In this document: positions 1 through 8,736 of the stretch, one piece after another
How the letters are laid out: each line of letters starts with the position of its first letter
How positions within the stretch are numbered: the first letter of the stretch is position 1
DNA from: Oceanospirillaceae bacterium
GTDB taxonomy: Bacteria > Pseudomonadota > Gammaproteobacteria > Pseudomonadales > Balneatricaceae
Assembly (NCBI GenBank): GCA_018647765.1
Contig: JABGSN010000060.1
Coordinates: 1 to 49,818 of the forward strand
Direction of reading: 5' to 3'
DNA: 49,818 bases
The notes under the pieces: model-generated
What the model saw: only the letters and a program-made list of their open reading frames with translations
Told to the model about the DNA's origin: nothing
Database searches by the model: none
Translations under genes and position numbers: made by a program

Positions 1-2
1 AC

Positions 3-323
3 GGCCAAGTGTGCGAAATTGCCAGCCGAGAGCAACTATTTAGCCAACCCCAGCACCCCTACACCAAAGCCTTATTGGCCGCCTCGCCGCAAATATATAC
101 CCCACCAAACAAACACCACCGGCTCGTGGGCGATGTACCTAACCGCATCCCCTTACGCCATGTACAGCACGGTTGTAGCTTGCAAGATCGCTGCCCTCAA
201 GCGTTTGAAACCTGCCGCCACCAAACACCTCAACTAACCCCTTTAACGACGCAACATGCAGTGGCCTGCCATCACACCCAGCCACCCGTAAGCCAAGGAA
301 ACAGCCATGACCCTGAACATTAA
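3..323 (+). CDS. Oligopeptide/dipeptide ABC transporter ATP-binding protein, C-terminal end (partial)
   Basis: Only the last ~106 codons are present; the gene begins before the window. The frame reads QHPYTKALLAASP, then GDVPNRIPL, then CSLQDRCPQAFETC. This is the C-terminal extension of OppD/OppF/DppD/DppF ATPases (the oligo_HPY region with its cysteine pattern), which follows the nucleotide-binding domain. The ATPase itself, with Walker motifs, must lie upstream. The protein would energise peptide uptake at the inner membrane. Its last 17 bases overlap the start of the downstream carboxypeptidase, suggesting one transcript and a shared role in importing and trimming peptides. Family assignment is firm; the exact substrate cannot be read from this fragment. 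Confidence 0.88.
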   Translation, partial: GQVCEIASREQLFSQPQHPYTKALLAASPQIYTPPNKHHRLVGDVPNRIPLRHVQHGCSLQDRCPQAFETCRHQTPQLTPLTTQHAVACHHTQPPVSQGNSHDPEH

Positions 324-1440
324 TTGCCAGTTTGATAGTGGTAATATCCACGTCATAGACAGTCAGAGCAACCCAGTTAAACTCGCCATTCGTCACGATC
401 ATCAATCGGACTTCTACCAGTGGTTTCACTTCTGTGTAAGTGGTGCTCAGGCTCAAGAAAATTTCCAGTTTAGCCTCACCAACGCAGCGGGAGCAGCCTT
501 CGCCCAAGGCTGGAACCACTTCCAAGTGGTGGCCTCTTACGACCGCCAAGAGTGGTTTCGTGTAGCCACCCATTATGAACAGGGCGAACTTATATTTGAC
601 CATGCCGCCGAATACGATCAAGTTTGGTACAGCTTTTTTACACCCTATTCATGGGAACGCCATCAAGACCTCATCGCATGGGCTCAAACAAGCGCCCTAT
701 GCAGCCTAGAAACCTTAGGTAATACCTTAGATAACAGGCCATTGAGCCTATTAACCGTAGGCCAAGCAGGGCTCGGAAAACGTAATATTTGGCTCACCGC
801 ACGCCAGCATCCAGGCGAAACCATGGCCGCGTTTGCCATCGAAGGCCTATTACAAAAATTGCTAGACCCAGCCGACGCCTGTGGCCGCAAGTTGCTGGAA
901 AATGCAGTGTTTTACATCATCCCTAATATGAACCCAGACGGCAGCGTGCGTGGCCATTTACGCACCAACGCTGCGGGCGTAAACCTTAACCGCGAATGGG
1001 CCAATGCCACCATGGAACGTAGCCCAGAAGTTTATTTAACCCAACAAAAAATGCGCACCACCGGCGTTGATTTATTTATTGATTGTCACGGCGATGAAGA
1101 AATCCCTTATGTATTCTTAGTCGACAACCAAGGCATTCCGGCCTACGGCCCGCGACTAGCCAAACTTGAAGCGGACTTTAAACAACAATTACTCATCAGC
1201 AACCCCGATTACCAAACTGAACACGGCTACGAAACAGACCTGCCTGGCCAAGCCAACTTAACCCTAGCCAGTGCCGCAGTTGGCCAGGCCTATGATTGCC
1301 TGTCTTTAACCCTAGAAATGCCGTTTATTGATAACCTTAACTTACCCGATGCCACTTACGGTTGGTCGGCTCAGCGAAGTAGTGATATGGGCGCTGCGTT
1401 ATTGCCCGCCATGCTTGCTGTGATAGATGAGCTAAGATAA
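307..1440 (+). CDS. M14-family zinc carboxypeptidase (cytosolic carboxypeptidase-like)
   Basis: A 377-residue protein with an N-terminal beta-rich domain (about 1-115) followed by an M14 peptidase domain. The zinc ligands are visible as H168 and E171 in ARQHPGET and H261 in DCHGDEE. The substrate-binding region NPDGSVRGHLRTN is at about 209-221 and NLNRE at 226-230. The catalytic glutamate is probably E337 in LTLEMPF. This order is typical of the bacterial relatives of cytosolic carboxypeptidases (M14_N plus M14 catalytic domain). There is no signal peptide, so it should act in the cytoplasm, removing C-terminal residues from peptides. The start overlaps the end of the peptide-transport ATPase, so it probably processes imported peptides. 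Substrate preference is unknown. Confidence 0.9.
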   Translation: MTLNINCQFDSGNIHVIDSQSNPVKLAIRHDHQSDFYQWFHFCVSGAQAQENFQFSLTNAAGAAFAQGWNHFQVVASYDRQEWFRVATHYEQGELIFDHAAEYDQVWYSFFTPYSWERHQDLIAWAQTSALCSLETLGNTLDNRPLSLLTVGQAGLGKRNIWLTARQHPGETMAAFAIEGLLQKLLDPADACGRKLLENAVFYIIPNMNPDGSVRGHLRTNAAGVNLNREWANATMERSPEVYLTQQKMRTTGVDLFIDCHGDEEIPYVFLVDNQGIPAYGPRLAKLEADFKQQLLISNPDYQTEHGYETDLPGQANLTLASAAVGQAYDCLSLTLEMPFIDNLNLPDATYGWSAQRSSDMGAALLPAMLAVIDELR

Positions 1441-1444
1441 AACC

Positions 1445-1785
1445 ATGGAATTACGTTGATTGGATGACTTTTGCGCATTAGCACGGACACGACATTTGTC
1501 CCGTGCGGCCGACGAACGCCATGTGAGCCAGCCGACGTATCAAACTATTGGATAGGAAGCGAATACAGCCAAGCCATCAGTAGCAAAGCACTGATCCAGC
1601 AAGGATTTGGATTAGGCTGGTTACCCCGCAGCTTAGCGCAAGAAAAGTTGCAGCAAGGTAAGTTACACATTGCCGGCGGCACTCAATGGCATATTGGCCT
1701 ACAAATTCGCCTCTACCGACGCCGCAACGACGCCAATACAAAGCTACAAAACTTATGGCAGATGCTCATCAAGACTGTGTCATAG
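1445..1785 (+). pseudogene. LysR-family transcriptional regulator remnant
   Basis: Two pieces of one LysR gene lie in different frames. From 1445 the sequence reads MELR, a TGA stop, then LDDFCALARTRHLSRAADE RHVSQP, which is the LysR helix-turn-helix start (normally MELRWLDDF...). After about 1530 the frame changes and the end of a LysR effector domain follows (SSKALIQQGFGLGWLP ... LQIRLYRRRNDANTKLQNLW) to the stop at 1785. A complete LysR protein is ~300 residues, so most of the recognition helix, linker and effector domain is deleted. The TGA sits where tryptophan is normally found. The gene is dead. It probably once controlled a neighbouring gene. Confidence 0.88.
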
Positions 1786-2179
1786 GTAACGCGTAGGTGC
1801 CCATCACATGGGCCACCGGCCGATCGTCTCCACCGGAATACAGTTCCACCTCGCCAACCACTAACGAGCGACCCACCTTAATCAATTTGCACTGACCAAT
1901 AATGTCTTTATCGGCGGCGGGTTTTCTCAGAAAGTTAATGGATAAGTTTGACGTCACCGCCAGCGCCACCAAACCAACCTCTCCCAACACGGCAACGTAT
2001 AACGCCACATCGGCGACGGTCATCATTACTGGCCCAGAAACGGTGCCCCCAGGGCGTAGCTCATCAAATCCAACGGCATGCCTAATGGTCGCGGCACGAT
2101 CGCCTACGGCCTCTACCACACACTTAGACTGTGGAAACTCCTTAGCTAAAAACTTAACAATAACGTCTTTACTTACCAC
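1769..2179 (-). CDS. PaaI-like hotdog-fold thioesterase
   Basis: A 136-residue protein with the layout of PaaI/YiiD-type hotdog thioesterases: an N-terminal helix, the central segment FDELRPGGTVSGPVMMTVAD that forms the hotdog helix and active-site region, then strands with LSINFLRKPAA and GRSLVVGEVELYS. Such enzymes hydrolyse acyl-CoA thioesters in the cytoplasm. Substrates vary and cannot be assigned from sequence. Its 3' end overlaps the LysR remnant by 17 bases. The gene stands alone, with DUF2986 upstream on the same strand. Confidence 0.8.
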   Translation of the reverse strand: MVSKDVIVKFLAKEFPQSKCVVEAVGDRAATIRHAVGFDELRPGGTVSGPVMMTVADVALYVAVLGEVGLVALAVTSNLSINFLRKPAADKDIIGQCKLIKVGRSLVVGEVELYSGGDDRPVAHVMGTYALPMTQS

Positions 2180-2238
2180 AATTACTCCTTCATATTTTAG
2201 CTACCCTGCCATGACTATAAGTAAGGCCTCACTATCGA

Positions 2239-2430
2239 TCAACTACGCTCAACTGTGGTTTCCTTTTCCCCCACCGAAGCCACGTAGCGAATGGCAGACT
2301 CAGCCTCTACTTCTAACTTTGCTCGCTCGGCCTTACTAAGGTATTTAGGTTTATTTTTGCTAGCCAATTTGGCGTTGGCCCGCTTGGCTTGGGCCTTTAA
2401 AATTTGAATACCTTTTTTACGACGATTCAT
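2239..2430 (-). CDS. DUF2986 family small basic protein
   Basis: A 63-residue protein beginning MNRRKKGIQILKAQAKRANAK and continuing KNKPKYLSKAERAKLE. This strongly basic, lysine-rich start and the KYLSKAERAK motif are characteristic of DUF2986, a small family of gammaproteobacteria with no known function. The charge pattern would suit nucleic acid or ribosome binding, but that is inference. It lies 59 bases upstream of the thioesterase on the same strand and may be co-transcribed. Confidence 0.75.
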   Translation of the reverse strand: MNRRKKGIQILKAQAKRANAKLASKNKPKYLSKAERAKLEVEAESAIRYVASVGEKETTVERS

Positions 2431-2728
2431 GTGTATCTACTCATCTGAAAACAGTGACATAGTACCAGTTTAGATTCGATAACCAAACCGCATCAATCAT
2501 TGCTTCACCCTCCGCACCTCAACCTAAGTCACATATTACCTTAGCCAAGTTCTATTTATAGAAATTATGCAACAGCGGATGTTAGAAACTGAATAGCCAC
2601 TAAAAATTACAAAATAACTAATTAAAACAATAATATAAAGGCAAAACATGCCTTATTCGAAGTGCTTGATTCGCCACCTCAACCGACTCATAATAACACG
2701 ACACTACATCTTACTAGGATCACCTTTG
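2431..2728. other. Intergenic region between divergent DUF2986 and pepQ
   Basis: About 300 bases without a convincing gene. The last 100 bases are very A/T-rich and should hold the pepQ promoter, but I see no clear -35/-10 pair. An in-frame ATG at 2648 preceded by AAAGG could extend pepQ by 27 residues. The extension (rich in R, I, L, H) does not resemble PepQ, so I treat it as untranslated leader with low certainty. Confidence 0.4.
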
Positions 2729-4051
2729 ATGCCGCCCCAATTTGCCAGCCTGTACCCTCACCATCTGCAGCGTTTAACTGACACTACCGAACAAGCCTTG
2801 GCAGCCGAATCTTACGACAGTCTGTTGATTCACAGCGGCGCGCCAAAGTTGGCATTTCTGGATGATTATCACGGCCCTTACAAGGCGAGCCCTCACTTTT
2901 TGTGGTGGTTGCCTTTAACCCAAAGCCCACACTGTTATTTGTTAATTCAAACAGGCAATAAGCCGGTTTTGTTTTACCATTTAGCCGATGACTTTTGGCA
3001 TGTGCCACCGGTTGCGCCCAATGATTTTTGGTGTGAACATTTTGATATTCATTTGTGTGCCGACCTTGCGGCTGTTAAGCAAGCCCTTAAAACCTACCAA
3101 AGCAGTCAGCAGCGTCGTGCTTGGATTGGCGAAGACACCGAGTTAGGACGCAACCTAGGTATAGAAAATATAAACCCACAAGGCCTTATGCACCGTTTAC
3201 ACTTTGCTCGTGCGGTAAAGAGTGACTATGAAATAGCCTGCTTACGCCAAGCCAACGTGATTGCGCTCGATGGCCACGCCGCTGCTAAAGCAGCCTTTAT
3301 GGCGGGCAAAAGTGAGTTTGAAACTCATTTAGCGTATCTGGCCGCTGTACAACAAGACCAAACCGAAATGCCTTACCGCAACATTATTGGTTTTGGCGGA
3401 CACAGCGCTGTATTGCACTACCAGCATTATCAATATCAAGCGCAAGACATGAGCAAAGCACAGAGCTTTTTGATTGATGCTGGCGCCCAATGCCATGGGT
3501 ATGCATCGGACATTACCCGTTGCCATAGCCGTGATAGCGAACTGTATCAAAATTTAATTGACACCATGACAGCCGCCCAGTTGCTGGTGTGCGCCCAGGT
3601 CAAACCCGGTACCCAATTTACTGACTTACATATGCGTATGCATCGCTTAGTGCTCGACATGTTAGTGCAATTTAATTTAGTTAATGGCTCGTGGGATGAG
3701 CTAGAGAGCAGCCATATCAGTAGCGCTTTTTTCCCTCACGGGCTCGGTCATTTACTGGGGTTACAGGTGCATGATATTGGCGGCTGGCAGCAAGATGAGG
3801 CCGGCGCCATGTTATCGCCGCCTGCAGAGCATGGATTTTTGCGCTGCACCCGCACGTTAGAACAGGACATGGTGGTGACCATTGAACCTGGCCTGTATGT
3901 CATCGACAGTTTATTACAACAGTGGCGCGACAAGGGTAGTGGGCACTTACTTAACGAAGCGGCCATAGACCAGTTACGCCCTTTAGGTGGGGTGCGAATT
4001 GAAGACAATATTGTGGTGGCACCCGTGCCGGTTAACCTAAGCACTGCCTAA
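2729..4051 (+). CDS. pepQ: Xaa-Pro dipeptidase (prolidase)
   Basis: With the start at 2729 the protein is 440 residues, about the length of E. coli PepQ, and begins in the conserved region (FASLYPHHLQRL). AGGA lies 9 bases before this ATG. An N-terminal prolidase domain (1-~160) is followed by the pita-bread metallopeptidase fold. All five dinuclear-metal ligands are visible: D250 (FLIDAGA), D261 (YASDITR), H341 (PHGLGH), E386 (TIEPGLY) and E425 (RIEDNIV). It splits Xaa-Pro dipeptides in the cytoplasm, and related enzymes also hydrolyse some organophosphates. The 3' end overlaps the convergent HIT gene by 20 bases. An upstream ATG at 2648 is the alternative start. Confidence 0.93.
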   Translation: MPPQFASLYPHHLQRLTDTTEQALAAESYDSLLIHSGAPKLAFLDDYHGPYKASPHFLWWLPLTQSPHCYLLIQTGNKPVLFYHLADDFWHVPPVAPNDFWCEHFDIHLCADLAAVKQALKTYQSSQQRRAWIGEDTELGRNLGIENINPQGLMHRLHFARAVKSDYEIACLRQANVIALDGHAAAKAAFMAGKSEFETHLAYLAAVQQDQTEMPYRNIIGFGGHSAVLHYQHYQYQAQDMSKAQSFLIDAGAQCHGYASDITRCHSRDSELYQNLIDTMTAAQLLVCAQVKPGTQFTDLHMRMHRLVLDMLVQFNLVNGSWDELESSHISSAFFPHGLGHLLGLQVHDIGGWQQDEAGAMLSPPAEHGFLRCTRTLEQDMVVTIEPGLYVIDSLLQQWRDKGSGHLLNEAAIDQLRPLGGVRIEDNIVVAPVPVNLSTA

Positions 4052-4451
4052 TTTTATCTAACATTTTGGGTAGTTCGCTAGCGATATAGGGGTTGTTTGG
4101 CAAATTACCCCAGACTGGACTGGGCCATGCGGGGTCACTGTGAAAGCGCCCGATCACGTGAATATGCAGCTGACTCACCACATTTCCCAAGGCACCAATA
4201 TTGAGTTTTTGAGGCTGATACAGCTGTTCTAGCAGTTGGGAAATTTGGTTCACTTCTGCCAGCAATTGGTGCTGTATGGGCATGGCTAAGTGGGTCATTT
4301 CGGTTGCCTCGTCTACACGTGGCACCAAAATAAACCAAGGCACACTGGCGTTATTCACTAACAACAACCGGCTAATGGGCAAATCAACTACAAATTCGCA
4401 ATCTGCTGATAAGCGCGGGTCGAGGTGAAAATCTGTGGGCTGAGCTAGCAT
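4032..4451 (-). CDS. HIT-domain protein
   Basis: A 139-residue histidine-triad family protein. The signature appears as QLHIHVIGRFHSD (about residues 93-105), where the first histidine of HxHxH is replaced by glutamine, as is common in this proteobacterial subgroup. The segment VPWFILVPRVDEATE is the usual nucleotide-binding strand region. HIT proteins are nucleotidyl hydrolases or transferases; the substrate here is unknown. Its ATG shares a base with the stop of the upstream DUF1820 gene (TAATG), so the two are translationally coupled. Confidence 0.87.
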   Translation of the reverse strand: MLAQPTDFHLDPRLSADCEFVVDLPISRLLLVNNASVPWFILVPRVDEATEMTHLAMPIQHQLLAEVNQISQLLEQLYQPQKLNIGALGNVVSQLHIHVIGRFHSDPAWPSPVWGNLPNNPYIASELPKMLDKIRQCLG

Positions 4452-4777
4452 TAACGGTTACCTGTGGGTTTGCCACCCATGGGCAACTGGCTCACAACGC
4501 TACCACCCTTGATGACCTTGGCAACGCCTTCTTTTTCTACTTCGTCAATACGAATGACGCTGTGCATAGGGATGTAGCTGCGCTTAACTTGGGCAAACTC
4601 GGCTTTGAGTTTTTCTTCGCCAGGGTCTATCAGTAGCTGGCTGCGTTCGCCAAATACAAACTCTTCTACTTCTACAAAACCATACATTTCACTTGGATAA
4701 ACGTGGCGGGCAAATATTTCGTAGGTTTCTTCTTGGTTTACAAACATCACTTTATAAACCGTTTTGTTATCTTTCAT
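4451..4777 (-). CDS. DUF1820 family protein
   Basis: A 108-residue protein with VYKVMFVNQEETYEIFARHV, MYGFVEVEEFVFG and a YIPMHSVIRIDEVEKEG segment, the conserved core of DUF1820, a gammaproteobacterial family of unknown function. It is small and probably all-beta, with no signal peptide or membrane segment. It is the first gene of a two-gene unit with the HIT protein and is transcribed divergently from miaB. The glycine-rich tail GGKPTGNR is probably disordered. Confidence 0.85.
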   Translation of the reverse strand: MKDNKTVYKVMFVNQEETYEIFARHVYPSEMYGFVEVEEFVFGERSQLLIDPGEEKLKAEFAQVKRSYIPMHSVIRIDEVEKEGVAKVIKGGSVVSQLPMGGKPTGNR

Positions 4778-4861
4778 AGTTTTTTCTTAAAACTGTTATC
4801 ACAAAGGGCATTACATCGTCTTAGCTGCTTATATTAGGGCTAAAAGAACTAATTTCAAGCT

Positions 4862-4890
4862 AGGTTTAACAGCCGCCTTAACTGTATAAT
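4862..4890 (+). promoter_or_regulatory. Putative miaB promoter
   Basis: A perfect TATAAT -10 box lies at 4885-4890, directly preceded by TG. The hexamer 17 bases upstream (TAGGTT, 4862-4867) is only a weak -35. The leader to the miaB ATG at 4919 would be about 20-25 bases and contains CAGG as ribosome-binding site. Confidence 0.45.
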
Positions 4891-4918
4891 GCGTGCTTCA
4901 ATATTGCAGGTGTTTACC

Positions 4919-6292
4919 ATGACCAAAAAGCTATTTATTAAAACCCACGGTTGCCAGATGAACGAATACGATTCGTCGCGCATGGCCGACCTGCTGGGCG
5001 ATAGCCATGCCATGGAAATAACCGACAATGAAGCCGAAGCCGACGTGTTGTTGCTCAACACCTGTTCCATTCGTGAAAAAGCCCAAGATAAGGTTTATCA
5101 CCAATTGGGGCGCTGGCGCAAATTAAAAGAAGCCAAACCAGACCTTAAAATTGGCGTGGGCGGCTGTGTAGCGAGCCAAGAAGGCGAAGCCATTTCTAAA
5201 CGCGCGCCATTTGTAGACATGATTTTTGGGCCACAAACCTTGCACCGTTTACCGGATATGATCGATGCCACCGATGCTGGCGCTAAAGGTGTGGTGGACG
5301 TTAGCTTTCCAGAAATAGAAAAGTTCGACAACCTGCCAGCGCCTAAAGTCGATGGCGCCGAAGCCTTTGTCTCCATCATGGAAGGCTGCAGCAAATACTG
5401 TACTTTCTGCGTGGTGCCATACACCCGTGGTGAAGAAGTAAGCCGTCCGTTAAACGACGTACTGGGAGAAGTAGAGCAACTGGCCGAACAAGGCGTGCGC
5501 GAAGTCAACTTATTAGGCCAAAACGTCAACGCTTACCAAGGCGACACCGTAGATGGTGACCTAGTTGACCTAGCTGAACTGATCGCCTTAGTGGCCAATA
5601 TAGACGGCATTGATCGTATTCGTTTTACCACCAGCCACCCCGTTGAGTTTTCCGACAGCTTAATCGATGCCTTCGGCCAGATCCCTGAACTAGTAAGCCA
5701 CTTGCATTTGCCAGTTCAATCGGGCTCAGACAAAATTTTGATGGCCATGAAGCGCGGTCACACTGCATTAGAATATAAATCTAAAATGCGCCGTATCCGT
5801 AAACAGCGACCCGACATTAGCTTTTCGTCAGACTTTATTATTGGTTTTCCGGGCGAGTCTGATGCTGACTTTGAAGCCACTATGGACCTCATTGCCGACA
5901 TTGGTTTTGACTTATCCTTTAGCTTTATTTATAGCCAGCGCCCGGGAACTCCCGCCACCGACCTGCCAGACAATACCGATATCGCCACCAAAAAACAGCG
6001 TCTATCATTATTACAACGCCGCATTGATAGTCAGTCGTTTGATATCAGCAAAGCTATGATCGGTAGTTTGCAGCGTGTACTGGTAAACGGTTACTCCAAA
6101 AAAGACCCTGGTAAATTCACCGGCCGTAGCGAAAACAACCGTTCAGTTAATTTTCCGTGCAGCAATGCCGACTTAATTGGCAAGTTCGCTCAAATACGCA
6201 TCTTAGACGCCGGCCCTCACTCGTTACGAGGCGAACTTGTTGCCTCCGAGCTAGACGGACTTGCGCCCGTTGGCCAAATTGTGCTGCAATAG
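4919..6292 (+). CDS. miaB: tRNA-2-methylthio-N6-dimethylallyladenosine synthase
   Basis: A 457-residue methylthiotransferase that converts i6A37 to ms2i6A37 in tRNAs reading UNN codons. The N-terminal UPF0004 domain carries its three cluster cysteines in [16 protein letters not shown] and GGCVASQ. The radical-SAM CxxxCxxC motif is CSKYCTFC, followed by VVPYTRG. A TRAM domain closes the protein ([21 protein letters not shown]). The start at 4919 gives the standard [15 protein letters not shown] beginning. An ATG at 4889 in the same frame falls inside the -10 box and is rejected. It heads the conserved miaB-ybeZ-ybeY-corC-lnt block, with only 6 bases before ybeZ. Confidence 0.96.
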   Translation: MTKKLFIKTHGCQMNEYDSSRMADLLGDSHAMEITDNEAEADVLLLNTCSIREKAQDKVYHQLGRWRKLKEAKPDLKIGVGGCVASQEGEAISKRAPFVDMIFGPQTLHRLPDMIDATDAGAKGVVDVSFPEIEKFDNLPAPKVDGAEAFVSIMEGCSKYCTFCVVPYTRGEEVSRPLNDVLGEVEQLAEQGVREVNLLGQNVNAYQGDTVDGDLVDLAELIALVANIDGIDRIRFTTSHPVEFSDSLIDAFGQIPELVSHLHLPVQSGSDKILMAMKRGHTALEYKSKMRRIRKQRPDISFSSDFIIGFPGESDADFEATMDLIADIGFDLSFSFIYSQRPGTPATDLPDNTDIATKKQRLSLLQRRIDSQSFDISKAMIGSLQRVLVNGYSKKDPGKFTGRSENNRSVNFPCSNADLIGKFAQIRILDAGPHSLRGELVASELDGLAPVGQIVLQ

Positions 6293-6298
6293 ACTGAC

Positions 6299-7321
6299 AT
6301 GAGACAACCAACACACGTATCCAACAGTGATTCAAGCGGTACCATTTTTAGCTTATTGCCAGACAACACCCAGCATCTAGCCTGCCTGCAAGGCCAGCTA
6401 GATGGCAACTTACGCATTATCGAACAACGTCTACAACTCAGCATCAGTAACCGCGGTAACCGGTTTCATGTAGACGGAACTCCGGCAGCCTGTTTGGCTG
6501 GAGAGAAGGTATTACAACAGCTTTATCGCGAAGCCCAACAGACCAGCGAAGTGACACCCGACATGGTACACCTCGCGTTAGTGGAAGCCCTGCACACCAT
6601 GACCGAAGCCAGTGCCAGCACCCCCATTCAAAAGGCCAACCAGCCACAAGACACTGGATTAGCCATCCGCACCAAGCGCGCCAACATCAAACCCCGTGGC
6701 GAAACCCAGCAAAGCTATATCCGTTCCATTCGACAGCACGACATTAACTTTGGTATTGGACCTGCAGGTACCGGTAAAACGTACTTAGCTGTTGCCTGTG
6801 CAGTTGAAGCCTTAGAGCGCGAAGAAGTACGCCGCATTTTATTAGTCCGCCCCGCGGTAGAAGCCGGTGAAAAGCTGGGCTTTCTGCCAGGCGACTTGGC
6901 GCAAAAAATAGACCCCTACCTGCGCCCCCTGTACGACGCTCTGTATGAAATGCTCGGCTTTGAAACTGTGGCACGCATGATAGAAAAGAATATCATTGAA
7001 ATTGCGCCGCTGGCCTATATGCGCGGTCGCACGCTCAATGGCAGTTTTGTTATTTTGGACGAAAGCCAAAATACCACACGCGAACAAATGAAGATGTTTC
7101 TGACGCGTATTGGTTTTGGTTCCACCGCTGTAATTACCGGCGACGTCACCCAAATCGATTTACCCAAAGGTACGCCCTCAGGCCTAAAGCACGCCATTGA
7201 AGTACTCGACGGTGTCAACGACATTGGTTTTACCCACTTTTTATCCAGTGACATCGTACGTCATCCCTTAGTACAGCGTATTGTTGATGCCTACGATGTA
7301 TTTGAAAAGAAAAACCCATGA
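6299..7321 (+). CDS. ybeZ: PhoH-like ATPase (YbeZ)
   Basis: A 340-residue PhoH-family P-loop NTPase. Walker A is GPAGTGKTYLA (~158-168) and Walker B is FVILDESQNTT (~251-261), with the family stretch RPAVEAGEKLGFLPGDL between them. The N-terminal ~100 residues form the RNA-binding-like region usual for YbeZ. The partner ybeY follows with an ATGA overlap (7318-7321), so translation is coupled. YbeZ is thought to assist YbeY in rRNA and RNA metabolism. No regulator site is visible. Confidence 0.94.
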   Translation: MRQPTHVSNSDSSGTIFSLLPDNTQHLACLQGQLDGNLRIIEQRLQLSISNRGNRFHVDGTPAACLAGEKVLQQLYREAQQTSEVTPDMVHLALVEALHTMTEASASTPIQKANQPQDTGLAIRTKRANIKPRGETQQSYIRSIRQHDINFGIGPAGTGKTYLAVACAVEALEREEVRRILLVRPAVEAGEKLGFLPGDLAQKIDPYLRPLYDALYEMLGFETVARMIEKNIIEIAPLAYMRGRTLNGSFVILDESQNTTREQMKMFLTRIGFGSTAVITGDVTQIDLPKGTPSGLKHAIEVLDGVNDIGFTHFLSSDIVRHPLVQRIVDAYDVFEKKNP

Positions 7322-7815
7322 ACCTCGACTTGCAAGTGGCCTGTGAAAACGCACACATACCCAGCTTAGCGCAGTTTGAGCAATGGGCCCAATTGGCTGT
7401 TAAAAGCCATGCTAATGCCACAGAGGTCACCATTCGTGTGGTTGAGCCTGCCGAAAGCCAAGCGTTAAATTTACAGTATCGCGGCAAAGACAAACCCACT
7501 AACGTGTTGTCTTTCCCGTTTGAAGAACCCGAATTTGAAGACCCCGAAATAGCGGCAGCCATGGCCCAAGAGCTAGGCCATGGTGATTATTTAGGTGACT
7601 TAGTGATTAATGCAGACTTGGTTGCAGAAGAAGCTGCACAACAAGGTAAAACCACACAACATCACTGGGCCCACTTAGTCATTCACGGCACCTTGCATTT
7701 GCAGGGTTATGACCACATTGATGATGACGAGGCCAAGCTGATGGAAAACCTTGAAATACAACTATTAGCACAGCTCAACATTGCTAATCCATACATTGCC
7801 AAAACGCACGACTAA
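7318..7815 (+). CDS. ybeY: Endoribonuclease / rRNA maturation factor YbeY
   Basis: A 165-residue metal-dependent single-strand RNase needed for 16S rRNA 3' processing and ribosome quality control. The zinc site H-x3-H-x5-H is explicit in HGTLHLQGYDH. The NVLSFPFEEP and LGDLVINADLV segments are also typical. Length and position after ybeZ match the gammaproteobacterial norm. The start overlaps the ybeZ stop by four bases. Confidence 0.95.
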   Translation: MNLDLQVACENAHIPSLAQFEQWAQLAVKSHANATEVTIRVVEPAESQALNLQYRGKDKPTNVLSFPFEEPEFEDPEIAAAMAQELGHGDYLGDLVINADLVAEEAAQQGKTTQHHWAHLVIHGTLHLQGYDHIDDDEAKLMENLEIQLLAQLNIANPYIAKTHD

Positions 7816-7860
7816 GCGTATAAATTGGCTAACTAAACTATTTAGGATTTAACCCACCTC

Positions 7861-8736
7861 ATGAACGACGACGCGTCGACCCACAGTCAGGACAAACGCT
7901 CCTGGCTGGATAGACTTTCCTTTTTCCTTAGCGACCGCCCCAGCACCAAAGAAGAGCTGTTAGAGCAGATCAGGCAAGCGGAAGAAGACCAAATACTTGA
8001 CCGCGAAGCCCTCGACACCATCGAAGGCGCGTTGCAAATGTCACACATGCAAGTGCGCGACATCATGGTGCCTAGGCCGCAAATGGCCGTCGTTAAAGCC
8101 GATCAAAGCACCACTGAGTTCATGCAGACCATTACCGAAACGTCCCACTCACGCTTCCCTGTGATCGGAGAATCTCCGGATGAAGTGTTAGGCATACTAC
8201 TAGCCAAAGACTTATTACCCCTAGCCTTTGCTAAACAGATGGATAATTTTGACCTTAATGCGATGTTGCGCAAACCCATCTTTGTGCCCGAAAGCAAGCG
8301 TTTGTCCATCTTGCTTAATGAGTTTCGTACCAACCGCTATCACATGGCCATTGTGCTCGACGAATACGGTGGCGTAGCAGGCTTAGTGACCATTGAAGAC
8401 GTATTAGAACAAATCGTAGGCGAAATAGAAGATGAAACAGACGCCGAAGAAGATGACAGCAATATTCGCCCCTTTGCAGACAACGGCTTTTTAGTTAAAG
8501 CCCTCACCAGCATCGAAGATTTTAACGAACATTTTGGCACTTACTACGACGATACCGAGTTCGACACCATTGGCGGCATCGTCACCCAACAATTTGGCCA
8601 CTTACCCGCTAAAGATGAAGACACCGAAATTGGCTCTTTGAGTTTCCGTATTCTAGCCGCAGACAATCGTCGTATTCGACTCATGCAAGTGACGCCGATT
8701 GTCGAGGAAAGCGATGACACTGACGCGCAAGACTAA
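7861..8736 (+). CDS. corC: Magnesium/cobalt efflux-associated CBS protein CorC (YbeX)
   Basis: A 291-residue cytoplasmic protein with a short acidic N-terminal stretch, a tandem CBS pair (about 65-190, with IMVPRPQMAVV and HMAIVLDEYGGVAGLVTIEDVLE) and a C-terminal CorC_HlyC transporter-associated domain (about 205-285, with FDTIGGIV). It lacks the DUF21 membrane domain, as YbeX proteins do. It is implicated in Mg2+/Co2+ handling and, in this gene context, in ribosome and envelope homeostasis. It lies 45 bases after ybeY, and its end overlaps the lnt start. Confidence 0.94.
   Translation: MNDDASTHSQDKRSWLDRLSFFLSDRPSTKEELLEQIRQAEEDQILDREALDTIEGALQMSHMQVRDIMVPRPQMAVVKADQSTTEFMQTITETSHSRFPVIGESPDEVLGILLAKDLLPLAFAKQMDNFDLNAMLRKPIFVPESKRLSILLNEFRTNRYHMAIVLDEYGGVAGLVTIEDVLEQIVGEIEDETDAEEDDSNIRPFADNGFLVKALTSIEDFNEHFGTYYDDTEFDTIGGIVTQQFGHLPAKDEDTEIGSLSFRILAADNRRIRLMQVTPIVEESDDTDAQD

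Noticed and set aside
139-621. 160-codon open frame on the minus strand
   Set aside because: It is antisense to the ABC ATPase end and the start of the M14 carboxypeptidase, both with clear family motifs, and has no recognisable domain.
5098-5529. 143-codon minus-strand open frame inside miaB
   Set aside because: It is a shadow of miaB; low-complexity serine/proline composition and no family features.
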